Source: Epiperipatus broadwayi
Lineage: Eukaryota; Onychophora; Udeonychophora; Euonychophora; Peripatidae
Direction of reading: 5' to 3'
DNA: 64,000 nt
Assembly (NCBI GenBank): GCA_028023455.1
Contig: JAQFVV010012394.1
Span: 19,798,353 to 19,862,352 of the forward strand
Below, piece after piece: positions 23,429 through 36,704 of the stretch (position 1 is the stretch's first letter; every line of letters begins with the position of its first letter). The notes beneath the pieces are model-generated. The model saw only the letters and a program-made list of their open reading frames with translations, searched no databases and was not told the origin of the DNA. Both the position numbers and the translations under genes were made by a program.

Positions 23429-23710
23429 CAGAGGCTAAACCTTCCATACAGTAGCACCACTTCATGCAAACCAGAGTAATCAATGGATGCAAGAAGGTTT
23501 GTGCACAAAATCCCTATCTAATGCCTACTCATCTAATATTCCCAGACTAGTTTATAGCTTGTGGCTTTCATCAGTGAGGAACTTTGGATCTGGGATCACT
23601 GCATCTCACTGATGAAAGCCACCATCTATAAACTAGTCTGGGGATATTGGATGAGTAGACACTAGATAGGGGTTTTGTGCCGCGCTACTGTATGGAGAGT
23701 TTAGCCTCTG
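23429..23710. mobile_element. Family E inverted-repeat element
   Basis: The terminal inverted repeats CAGAGGCTAAAC-TCCATACAGTAG (23429 on) and its complement ending at 23710 bound a 280-bp element. The inner arms, about 23520-23585 and 23600-23665, are a second mirrored pair (CTAATGCCTACTCATC, CCCAGACTAGTTTATAG, CTTTCATCAGTGAG). Each inner arm has a hammerhead-like relic. The same ends and core recur at 58341-59354 and 59515-59726. Confidence 0.7.
23603..23644 (+). ncRNA. Hammerhead-like relic (family E), right arm
   Basis: TCTCA (23604-23608) pairs with TGGGG (23639-23643, two G.U pairs) as stem I. CTGATGA at 23609-23615 is a perfect core half. The second core half reads TAAA in place of GAAA, then CTAGTC with C23638 at the cleavage position. 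Stem II is poor in this copy. The left arm carries the mirror copy on the minus strand at 23539-23580, also with an intact CTGATGA. Confidence 0.4.
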
Positions 23711-26700
23711 TGTAAGCATAAAGAATGGTGATCATGTGATGAAAATGGGGAATGCAAACTTCACCATTACAACATGCCAATGCACAAAGCCTTGAACACA
23801 AAACAATTTTTAAATTAATAACTGAATAATCAAACAGCAGTCATGTTCATCTGATTTTGCTCTGTGTGACTTTTTGATTCCTCCGAATCAAAAAAAAAAG
23901 TTTGTGAACATGAAAGTGGTGAAGAAAAAAATGACACAGGCATTAAAAGGCATCACTTCATAAGAGTTTTGGAACTACTTGAAAAATAGAATAGACCAGT
24001 GCATTTCATCAAACACCTAAAAATAAATACACCATTATAAAATTCTGGTTATTTTTGGATACCCCCACATATTTCAGTTTTTTATTATCAACATAAAGAT
24101 ATTGTTGATGTCATTTTTTTTTTTTTGTATTTGAAATTTTATTTTGTAAGAAATGTAACATTAAAAATAAATTAACTTTTAATTTTTGTATGTAATTAAA
24201 TGATTATTTTTTTTATTTGATAAAAAAATTTCATATGGATTTAAATTCACAACTGTCATCTATAATAATATTTATTATTTAAAAATAACTTAAAACTTAT
24301 ATATAAATTCCTGTTTAAGCATGATTTTTGAGATTTATTTTGTCAATTATTTTAACATTTAAATCATTTAAGATTTTGTTGACTACTGATGTAAATAATT
24401 TCAATTATATTTGTTCTTAAGAAATATAAATAATCATCATATTATTGATTATTTTAGATCATTTGGTAAGGTGAAACAATAAAAAAATTGGTAAAATCAA
24501 AAAACAGGTTTAATGAGCTAATTTGTAGATACCTTATATCACTGAATATATCAACTAAAGAAATGTTTATTTGTGGACTTTTAACTTCAGCAAGAGAAGG
24601 TGTTTCTGAGAATTATATGAAACTTTCAGAGCTGCATAATCTCCTTTACTTTATTTTTGTTTCTCTGAATATTATTTATATATCTCATTAAATCCATCAG
24701 TAATTTTACAGCTTTTCAAATATGTAATGTTCAAGTATGTAATGCTGATAATATAAACCCATTCATGGAATAACCTAATCCGAAAATGTTAACGATACTT
24801 TGGTATTATTCCTGCTATGACATATTATTCCGATGACGTATTACTCTTGTTTGTGATATATTTAAAATAACGCCTCCAAGGAATGTGTGGAAACTTAATC
24901 GATAAAATTTCACAGATCCTGTGTTATTATTTTAAATATATCACAAACTTAGAATAATACATCTTAGCACATGTAAATGAAAGTCCAAATCTAGAAAAAA
25001 TAATAGACATATATTCATTATGGAAAAGGGTAAAAAAATTATGATACTAGATAAAACGGGTTCTTGAGAATTGTGTCTTTTTAGTATGGAACTATATGTC
25101 ATCAAATCCATCCTTCTCTCTTCCAGTATACTACAATGCTTTGTGCCATCATATTCCATATGTAATAGCAAACTTCAAATCTAAAAAAAACATGTACTTT
25201 CCAAAGATGGAGAATTATATTCATTGTGGAATATGCAAAAGAACCCTGATCATTTGTTAAATGGTGAGTTGTAATAAAGTTTTAGATTTCTGTTACTTTT
25301 TTTTAACGTAAAAAAAAAAAAAAGGTGAACTGTAAGATAAAATTGTTTCCTTTGTTGAAAAATGCTAACTGTAAGTTTAACCTTATATTTTAATTATCTT
25401 TTTACGGCTCTTTAAGTGGGTAAGCTGCATGTCTTTATTGATCGGTTGACATGTTGTTTTCTTTCTTTACTAATGTAAAAACTATAAGCATGAAGTCAAC
25501 CAAAATATGGGCATTTGATAGCTCAGGCACGTGGCTTTCCAATGATGTCTACCACAAAAAATCCAATGAAATTTGGATTTTTTTAATAGGAGTTTTAATC
25601 AAGCAGAGTATTTAATTTTTTTTTGTGTTTTTTATCAATTTTGTAATTTTCACGAAGCAATAAAGACAAAAAATATTTACCTGTCTTCAAACAAACATTT
25701 ATCGGATGTTATTCACAAACAAGGCTTATGATAGAGCCTCAACGTAACAGGTTCGTAAGTATAAAATTTTAATTTTTTTAATATTTTAATTTTTTAAATT
25801 TTTTTTTGCAAAAAATGATACTTTTTATTAATTTTAGTTTGTAGTTGATGTGTGTTGATAAATTATATATTTATTTATGCTCATATAGAATTCATATCTA
25901 CCGTAATTTTCTATAGTTCTAATCCACTTATTTTATAAAAATATACTTATTTTATAAAAATAATGATTTTCAAAAACTTTAATAATTTATTATTTATTAT
26001 TATGTTTATATATGTTTGTGTTTACAAGTAATGAGTTACAAAACTAATAATCAAATGTATAGAAATATTGCATATGCAGTCAAATAATCAAATTCTGATT
26101 CTTGTTTATGCCTTTATACTCATGCTTTGGAGTCACTGGTTTTGCTATATGTTTCATCACATTATTTTCAATGCTATAGCTAACAAATGGACTGTATGCA
26201 AATAAATGATATCTATGTGACTCAATAAATATAACAAGATAGCATCACTTGTGTGCATAAAGAATATAAACACCACTGGTGTCCATAAAGAATATAAACA
26301 TCACTGAATGTACACAAAAAATATAAAATGAAGAGATGAAACTCATTTTATCAATGATACAGACAGTAGCCTACAATTTCTAGTTTTAGATAGATAAGAG
26401 CCAAGAAGCCAATTGCTATGATGATTTTTTTTTTGTATCTTCTATTAGGATGAATCTTTATAGATGCCTTTGACATTTGGAACTTTTGGGGCACAAGGTA
26501 ATAATGAATTCATATGCGACTTATTTTGGAGATTCTGAAGCTCTAGATTGGTAAAACATATTATACATAGTTTGAAAGATAATTTTGTGAGAAATACAAA
26601 GAAATTATAACAGAAGATGTAATTAATACTTAGTTCATGATGAATTAGAAAATATGAACAAACAATGAAATAATAATTATGTCGGATGTTGAAATTTTTT

Positions 26701-28934
26701 TTTTTGTCCTTATTTTTTAAATCACTATTTGTCTTAGATTTATTGTTTTCATTAGTTTTTTCTACTTTCTATTAATGTAATTTTTTTTTGCTCTAACATA
26801 ATTAAAACTGAAGTTATTGTGAAAATTGTGTCTCAGGTCAGTATTTTAAAAAAATTCAATATGGCGTTTTGAACCTCAGTACTTAAAAAAAACCCACAGA
26901 TATAACAACTTTTAATTGTAAATATATATAAAGTTTAGCAAAAAAAAAACCCAAATATAATAATTTTTACTGCTCTATTTTTTTTTTTTTTTAAAAAATT
27001 ACTTACAAATAATGCGATACATTTACTGCAAGTGTAATGTTATAGTTTAAATATTTAAAAAAACAGTTTTAGTAAAAAAAAACCCACAACAAAACAAAAC
27101 ACAAATATTAAATATTTTTGAATATGAAATCGTATTACTAACAAATGATGCCAGAAATGTATTACATTGTGGGAGGGGGCACTATGATGGAGTGAACAGT
27201 TTAATATCTTCTAAAATGGAAAAGAAAGGGGTCAGTTTATTTGACACGTATTAGTCATGTCAGAATTGTTGGTTGCCATAACATCATAAAATGAAACTTT
27301 CAATTAATATTACCAAAGGGAAACATCACCAGAGTAATACGTCATCGCAGGAATAATACCACAGTACCCAATTCACAAACAGATCTCCAAAGAATTATTT
27401 AAATGAACTTGGACATAACACCCACCTTTTTTTGTATTAAGTAATTTTTTTTTATCTGACAAATAGAAAAAGATGGTTTTATTTGCAAGTTCATTTAATA
27501 AATGATTCTTCGGGAATTTGGCTTATGAATTATTATAGTAATGTTTTAAACATAGTTGTTTCATGAAAGTGTTTATGGAAATATATACATATATTAAATA
27601 TCAAAAATTGCATATCAAGTGAAAAAAAAAAAAAAAGACAATTTGAATATAATAATAGTGATGCATATAATTTGTTAGGGTGTGTTTTATATATGGCATT
27701 ATGAATTTTTTTTCAGGATTCATTATTGCTATATATATAAACACCCACCTACATTCAAATGTGAATTTTATTTTTAAGAAAGCTATATATTAAAATTTAG
27801 TTTAGTCTTATATTTAAATAAAACTTTAGTAGGACCGTTAAGTTATGTGACTTGAACATTTGATCTCATTAGAAGCATTTGTTTCTAATGGACAATTGAC
27901 AGCTTGAAATATAAATATTCTCCATTGCTGATCTTTTTTGTTAATTTTTTTTTTTTATATATATGAAAAATTGTAAAATAAATCTTACAAACACTTACTC
28001 ATATGTTTGTGTGAAAATTTTTAATTCAAAATACCTGGTAAACAGATTTTTTTCCTATAATACTGAGCTTTAGATAAATAATGTAGATAATATTATTATC
28101 TCGTGGTTATTATTGTAGGCATTTTTTTGATAAAATCATGAATGGACGTCACATTCCACATACGAGTTTTTTGTATAGTTCTGGTCCGGGTTTTTTTTTT
28201 TTGGCCAATAAATATACCCCCCCCCCCTTTTTTTTTTTTTTCAAATAATAAAAAAATATTTTAAAATGTACACAAAAAAGTAAAAAATATATTATCACAT
28301 AATAATTCAGACAAGATCTATTTTTATCGCTTTGTGTTTGGGTAACACATACGTTAAAAAAAATGTCACCTATAAATAGAAATTCAAATTAAAAAGTGTC
28401 AAAGATTCTCCGATCTTTTGTGATAAAAATAACTAGTTTATAGATATATTCAACAATAATTGTCTTTTTTTTTTTGCTTTTTTAGTAGAAAAATACATTA
28501 TATTTCTCGCTTGCAGTGATTTTTTAAAAAATTAAAAAATATTCCAAATGTAATTGTAAAAATATTTTTTATATCAAAGATGCTTAATACGCGCGCGCGT
28601 GTATCAATGTGAAGTAGCAGGAAGATTGTATATTGATTATTGGACTATATAATGATGTCGTTTTTGCATATACAAAATTTTCACGGATTTTTTTTTTTTT
28701 CGTAAAACATTGTGTGAAACAGGAAAAAGGGAAATGGATTATTTCAAGCATTTTATTTTTTTTAAAGGTTAAACTTGACAATTTTTGTTTGAATTCATAC
28801 TTTATATATGTAATATCTGAATAAACAGAACAATTATCTAGAATTCAATACAAAAATATTGGATATTTAAAAAACAGACTTCTCCCCTTCCCCCCTGAAT
28901 TTCAAAACATGTTGTTGGCATAACATAAAGCCGT
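23711..28934. other. Long AT-rich stretch without recognisable genes
   Basis: No protein motif found on either strand. Visible items: a roughly 120-bp inverted pair at 24839-24961 (TTTGTGATATATTTAAAATAA and its complement); near-direct 35-bp repeats at 26244-26325 containing CATAAAGAATATAAACA; a C-run at 28217-28227 followed directly by a T-run; and (CG)5 at 28590-28599, unusual in DNA this poor in CpG. Short open frames in this stretch have no recognisable content. Confidence 0.45.
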
Positions 28935-29026
28935 TTCACTGGGGATCTGAACACAGACTTTCAAGCTCCCTTTAGCTATCCATTTTATTACATACAACCG
29001 ATACACATGACCACACACCTGAAAAA

Positions 29027-29094
29027 GATAAATGATCTCCAATAATACTTATTTCGTGTTAAACCAGCACTTATCAGTTGATCCAGATCATCTC
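29027..29094 (-). ncRNA. Hammerhead-ribozyme-like motif (family D), left arm
   Basis: Minus strand: outer stem I ATGATCT pairs perfectly with AGATCAT, and inner stem I TCAA with TTGG (one G.U). The core reads CTGATAA (G8 changed to A), stem II is GTG...CAC around a CTGGTTTAA loop, then GAAA. Stem III is short and AT-rich. One core substitution probably kills activity. Compare the intact core at 43510-43579. Confidence 0.5.
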
Positions 29095-29386
29095 CCACAC
29101 ACATATAATCAGTGCTTGGTTTGTATTAAGATAGCAAATCTTCAAACTTTAACGGACAGGCTTTAATCTGCTACACCGTCCAACTCTTCAGCCGTCCATA
29201 CCATTAAAAATCTGATGGAACACCCAGAACCCTTGTTGATGCCAATATTATTGTTATGCCAATAACCCATCGTATACAGGATCTGGTATGGATGGCTGAA
29301 GTGTTTGAAGATGTAGTAGATTGAAGTCTGTCCATTAAAGTTTGAAGATTTGCTATCTTAATATAAACTAAGCACTGATTATACAA

Positions 29387-29527
29387 TAAACATCACTTGA
29401 CCACCACCTCTTATTCTTGTGTATAATTGTTGTTAAAACAGAGAAAACTCACTATATATTGCATCCATAGATTACTCTAGCTTCATGTGTGTGGCAATAT
29501 ATATAGTGAATTTTGTTTGTTTTAACG
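29387..29527. mobile_element. 141-bp nested insertion with 12-bp flanking direct repeats
   Basis: CTGATTATACAA occurs at 29375-29386 and 29528-29539, so the 141 bp between look like an insertion with target duplication into the family D right arm. Inside, TTAAAACAGAGAAAACTCAC near 29433 and its imperfect complement near 29490-29526 form terminal-type inverted repeats meeting around TATATTGC. Either a MITE or a short retro-insert is possible. Confidence 0.55.
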
Positions 29528-29549
29528 CTGATTATACAATTGTATCATA

Positions 29550-29624
29550 GATGATGATCTGGACCAACTTATGAGTCTGGTTCAGCATGAAATAATATAT
29601 ATATATATATTGGAGATCATTTAT
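29550..29624 (+). ncRNA. Hammerhead-ribozyme-like motif (family D), right arm
   Basis: GATGATGATCT/AGATCAT and CCAA/TTGG form the two parts of stem I. The core reads CTTATGA at 29568-29574 (one change), stem II is weakened, GAAA follows, and stem III has been expanded into an (AT)n run at 29593-29610. Decayed relative of 43510-43579. Confidence 0.4.
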
Positions 29625-29807
29625 CTTTTTCACATGTGTGTAATCATGTGTATTGATTATATGAGATAGAGTGGATAGCTGAAGGGAGATTGAGTGTCTG
29701 TGATCAAATCCCCTATAATTATATCTAAATTTCAAGTGCTTGTATTTAAATATAAAGACTTCTTAAATTAAGATCTGTATTTACTGATATATATTTAAGA
29801 TAAGAAA

Positions 29808-29899
29808 TTGAGGTCCCAAAAATGTTAGAACTGAAATTGATCTGAAAATTTTAGACTATAGAATTACACACTGCTATTGCACTAAACTACATCATATAT
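29808..29899 (-). mobile_element. tRNA-derived SINE head, family C
   Basis: Minus strand: ATGTAGTTTAGTGCAATAG followed by CAGATCAATTTCAGTTCTA matches the head of the family C copies at 16296 and 13503. The tail is not clear. Confidence 0.45.
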
Positions 29900-29900
29900 C

Positions 29901-30016
29901 TTTTTTTTCTTCTCATATGTCATAGCATCGGCCGGGATGCGAACCCACAACCGTGTGCAACCAACTACTTGCTTGCAAGGCGGCTGCGATGACCTCTCGG
30001 CTAACAACGCTTGACG
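29901..30016 (-). mobile_element. tRNA-derived SINE, family A
   Basis: Minus strand: AGCGTTGTTAGCCGAGAGGT (box A), a stretched anticodon/variable region around CCTTGCAAGCAAG, and GGGTTCGCATCCCGG (box B) before CCGATGCTATGACATATGAG and an A-rich tail. Second of three copies in the window; its anticodon region differs from the other two, which is expected for a decaying SINE and not for a working tRNA. Confidence 0.75.
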
Positions 30017-31439
30017 ATATATCTTTGTACATGTAGGCAAACACAACTACAAATTACCTTGTTAAATGACTGTTGGATTTATATATATACAGTGGAGAAT
30101 TGAAGAACATAAACTCACTAGTGAATCTATCTCCTGGTTGGAATTTCGACATCTTTCTTTGTGACATGTTAATAGTTAAACTGTCTAAATTCGTATGTTA
30201 AATAAATGAATAAAATGAAATTCAGTTTTAGATTGGAAATATTAAAATACTGGGATGTTTTCATTGATGGTATTCATGTACCATGTGATCTTAGCAATGT
30301 TTGATATAGGGCTGATTAATAAAGAATATATTCTAATAAATTATAATCAAGTAATGTATTTAAAATGTATACGTAAAATTTGCAGCAACACAGCATTTGT
30401 CCATAACTGCAATTTAAAAAAAAAATTTTTAATTAAAAATTAATATTAAAAAAGTGAATTTTTTTTAATAATCTATATATATGTGTGTGTTAGAGACATT
30501 GGGGGGGGGGGGATAATTATGTATTAAACCTGCTGCCATGTTCGCAGTGGCAGATTGTTGTTCCAATTGCAGAATTTCCATATTACAAAGATACGACTAC
30601 CTGTTTCCATTTAGTATCATAATGTTTTTTATTATTTTTGTGTACAAATTTATACTTTTCGGATAGATAAAACTTTGATTTTTTAATATGGTACTTTGCC
30701 TTTACAAACAACCTTCAGCCATCTCATCCACTTGTGAAAGGTATGGCATTCTGCTGCCACAAACATGGACAGCATGTCCAATATATAAGTACCTTGTATA
30801 TATATATTATATATTTATATGATGGTGATTTAGTGAGCAATCTACTATAGTCACTTTCTATCACTGGTTGAAAGATTTTGCAAGTGAAAACGTTTTCAAT
30901 AAGAAATTAAATTTTATATGAAAATATATTTACTCCTACATGTGATTACAAAAGAATAATTTATTTATGGTATATACTTTTTACATCACTCAAATTTCCA
31001 TTATGTGTATTTTCTAAGAGAAATATCTATTGATAAGAAATTAAATTGCACTATATAGTAAGCATATTTATTAGTACAAATATAGTTACAAAAATATAAT
31101 AAAATAATCAGATAGATTATTAATTATTATTGTCTTTTTATTTATTACCTTATCTTGTAATTAATTTTTCCATTTAAATGAATGTAATGGAAATTTGAAT
31201 GATTTAAGAACATTGCATTTAAATTTATTATTCTTTTGAAATTATGCTTACATAAGTAAATGCCTTTATTTTATATTCTATTTATTATTGTTTATAATTA
31301 TATTTGTTCAAATAAATATGTTGATTATATATTGTAATTTAATTTTTTATTGATTAATCTTATTTGCAAAATAGACCAGTTGATGGTAGAAAGTTAGTAT
31401 GGTAGATTATATACTAACTGACTTTTAACCTATATAATT
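30017..31439. other. AT-rich sequence, no gene recognised
   Basis: A G-run at 30501-30512 and TA-rich tracts stand out. No coding motif was found. Confidence 0.45.
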
Positions 31440-32985
31440 ATAATTAATGGCACTTCTTTTTTCATTTTGTATAATGCAAACATTTTTTTCAAATAATTTT
31501 ATTTCCTACAATTTCAATAATCCCACAGTCTTCTTCAGAGCTACAAAATATTTAAATATATATGATTGCAAAGAAAATATGATATTTATTACTTAGCCAG
31601 GCTTGGCCACTTGATGGCATTGTTGACAGGCAAAAACGCCCACAAATGCTATTTACACAGCCTGAGTTATGGCTAAGAAAATAGTTCTGTTTATCTTAGT
31701 CATTTTAGGCTGCTTGATGGCATTGCACAGAACTATTGCAGCCTGTTCTGTGCTTTGCTACACTTAGCCCTGTGAATTCACACATTTCACAGTTGGCTAC
31801 TGTATCGTCTGACAGTGTCTGGATTCCAAGTGGCCACAACTTTTGATATCTCCATAGCAGAGTAATTTTATTTCTACTTAAATCACATAGTCTGACTCGC
31901 TAATAATTGTCACACCATCCCCACCTTCCCTACACTACTTGGAATGTGCAAAACATTGGCAAAGGGTAGAGCCGAACATGATTCAGTCGAGTTCATGTAA
32001 AAACTCATGCTTTCACAAGAAAATATATGAGACAAATAAAATGACGCAGTGTGGCAAGCATATTTTCAAATTGTGCCAGTTACTGATGTCAGTCAGGCTC
32101 CTGTATTCAATTCCTAAAAATAAAATATTAAAGACATAGTAGAAAAAAATAAGATTAAAAAGAAGTAATTATTAGTCAAAGTTCTTTTTAAAAGGGGCAA
32201 AATAGAAATCGCATAATACAAATCACCGTATAGCCAAAAGAAAAATTGCCATATTTTAAAATGAAGTTTTGATCTTATTGTAATTTTTTTAGGGGTGGTG
32301 GGTTGAAAGGATCCAAAAATGGAATTAATAGTAAAAGTTGTTTGTTAAAAATGGCAAAATAGCCATCGCGTAATGCAAATTAAGCCAAAAAAAAAAAAAA
32401 CTCGCTGTATAGCAAAAAAGGCATAGCTGTATTTTTTTAACAAAAAAAAAATTAAGAAAACGAAAGTTGAAAAAATCAAAAGTTTTGATCTTATTTTAAT
32501 TGTTTTTTTTTTTTTGGGGGGGGGGGGAGGGTGAGAAATACTTTGTCATCACTGAGACAAAAGTTAGAGACCAAAGTTATTTTTGCTTTGGTTTTATTTT
32601 TTAAAAAAGATAATAAAAATTGGTTTTAAAATTAAAAATTTTACTATATCAGCAGTATACAAATAAAGTCAAAAGAAAAAAAAAATCGCCATATTTTAAA
32701 AAAGAAAACGAAAGTTGTTAAAAATCGCAGCCTAGTAACATTACATTGTATTGTTTTTGACTGGCAACAATGCCATCAAGTGGCCAAGCTTGGCTAAGTA
32801 ATAAGTACTGAAAATATTTTAATATAATTATATTAAAATATTTTATTTCTACATAGTCATATATTTAAATATTTTATAGCTCTGAAGAAAACTGATGGTC
32901 AGTTGAAACTATAGGAAGTAAAAATTATTTAAAAAAATATGTTTATATATTATAACATGGAAAGAGGTGTTATTAATTATAATTG
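31440..32985. mobile_element. 1.5-kb element with ~200-bp terminal inverted repeats
   Basis: 31440-31650 and 32745-32985 are inverted copies sharing TTTTTCAAATAATTTTATTTCC, the CTGAAGAA hairpin module, ATTTAAATAT, and TTGGCCACTTGATGGCATTG at the inner edge. The interior includes an imperfect tandem series from about 32195 to 32720, each unit with a (CATA/GCGTAAT)GCAAAT... segment, ATTGCCATATTTTAAAA and a GTTTTGATCTTATT(G/T)TAATT segment, plus a G-run at 32516-32527. No transposase seen. Non-autonomous DNA transposon or composite of two inverted repeats. Confidence 0.6.
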
Positions 32986-33734
32986 TACATGTTAATAATC
33001 AATGTATAAAGAATGGAGAAGAAAAAGTAATAATAATAATGGCTTTTAACCTACATGTTGAATATTTGAAGAATTTTGATTTCTAAGTCTTTTCAGATTA
33101 CATCTAATTTGTGCAGAATATTTAAATGTTATAATAACAATTATGTTAAGATTTTAAAGTTATTATAATTTAATTTATGTGCCAAATTTCTACTCATACA
33201 TTTGAGATCATTTTCTTTATATAAATGGATTAATAATTATTACTAATTATTTATTAGGATAACAATTATTGTATCATTTACGCTAGATATGAACTGAAGA
33301 ATCAATTAAAGATTAATACATCCTTATACTTCTTAAATACAATCACATGATATTATTAATCTATTTTCTTCCTCTTTTTTTTTAAAGTATAATATCTTAA
33401 TATACTTAAAACATCACTATACCTACACACATAAAAACCACGTGAGTAAAGATTTCTGAAAAAGGCAAATGACTCAAAAATGCATTTCTGGTCAAACCAG
33501 CATTTTCCCCTTGGCCTAGGCCCTACCTTTAATATATATATATATTCATCTTTTTTCAGTTCTTATTACCAAATTACTATAATTTAATCATTAAGTGGAA
33601 AGTTTCTTGCTTTCACAATTTTGACTTCATCCACTTTAGATAAATACATTAATGATTATTAATCATTTTTTAGGATAGACATTATCATATTGTATTAACT
33701 TCAAAGTTAATTAAAGATAATATATGTTCGACAT
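32986..33734. other. AT-rich sequence, no gene recognised
   Basis: Around 33425-33530 the minus strand has GCTGGTTTGACCAG, GAAATGC, and CATTTGCCTTTTTCAG. This recalls the family D repeat (stem II onward) without its CTGATGA core, so a distant relative is possible. The rest is unremarkable. Confidence 0.35.
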
Positions 33735-34125
33735 TTAATAGGAGAGCAATGCAGAGACTTCAGACCACTTAAAGAAGTATGGAAAGATACATGTTGGGAG
33801 TAACAAGAAGAGATCGTAAGCACAATATATGGGTAAGAGAACAAACAGGTGTTACTGACCTCATTGAAAAAATTAAGACTGAAGTGGATTTGGGCTGGAC
33901 ATATTGGTAGAAGAGTTGATAATAGTCGGATAATTGTAATCTTAAATTGGATTCCAAGAGATTGTAAAAGACCCAGAAAGAGACCACATATGAGATGGAC
34001 GAATGAAATAAGAATGTGTGCAGAGGTGATGTGGAGAAGAGAGGCTAAAGATCAGAGAATATGGATTGAACTTGGAGAGACCTTCATCCTGCAGTGGTTT
34101 GATAATGATTGATGATGATGATGAT
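33735..34125 (+). pseudogene. RTE-type LINE reverse transcriptase tail, copy 1
   Basis: Encodes the C-terminal end of an RTE-type reverse transcriptase: RSMERYMLGVTRRDRKHNIW, a frameshift, then KWIWAGHIGRRVDNS, WIPRDCKRPRKRPHMRWTNE and LGETFILQWFDN to the stop at 34112. It is followed by TGATGATGATGATGA, the kind of short simple repeat that ends RTE elements. No polymerase core is present, so this is a 5'-truncated copy. The matching copies at 39576 and 47440 are on the minus strand. Confidence 0.8.

Positions 34126-36704
<2,579 letters not shown>

Larger units (their letters stand above)
28935..29735. mobile_element. Family D inverted-repeat element, split by a nested insertion
   Basis: The left arm (about 28935-29235, minus orientation) and right arm (about 29265-29386 plus 29528-29735, plus orientation) are inverted copies of the family D repeat also present at 43395-43680. 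Reading each arm outward: TGGATGGCTGAAG.GTTTGAAG, TGCTATCTTAATAT, a hammerhead-like motif, CACATGTGTG, and a tRNA-like end with a box B-like GTTCAGATCCCC. The right arm is interrupted by a 141-bp insertion. No protein is encoded. Confidence 0.7.
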
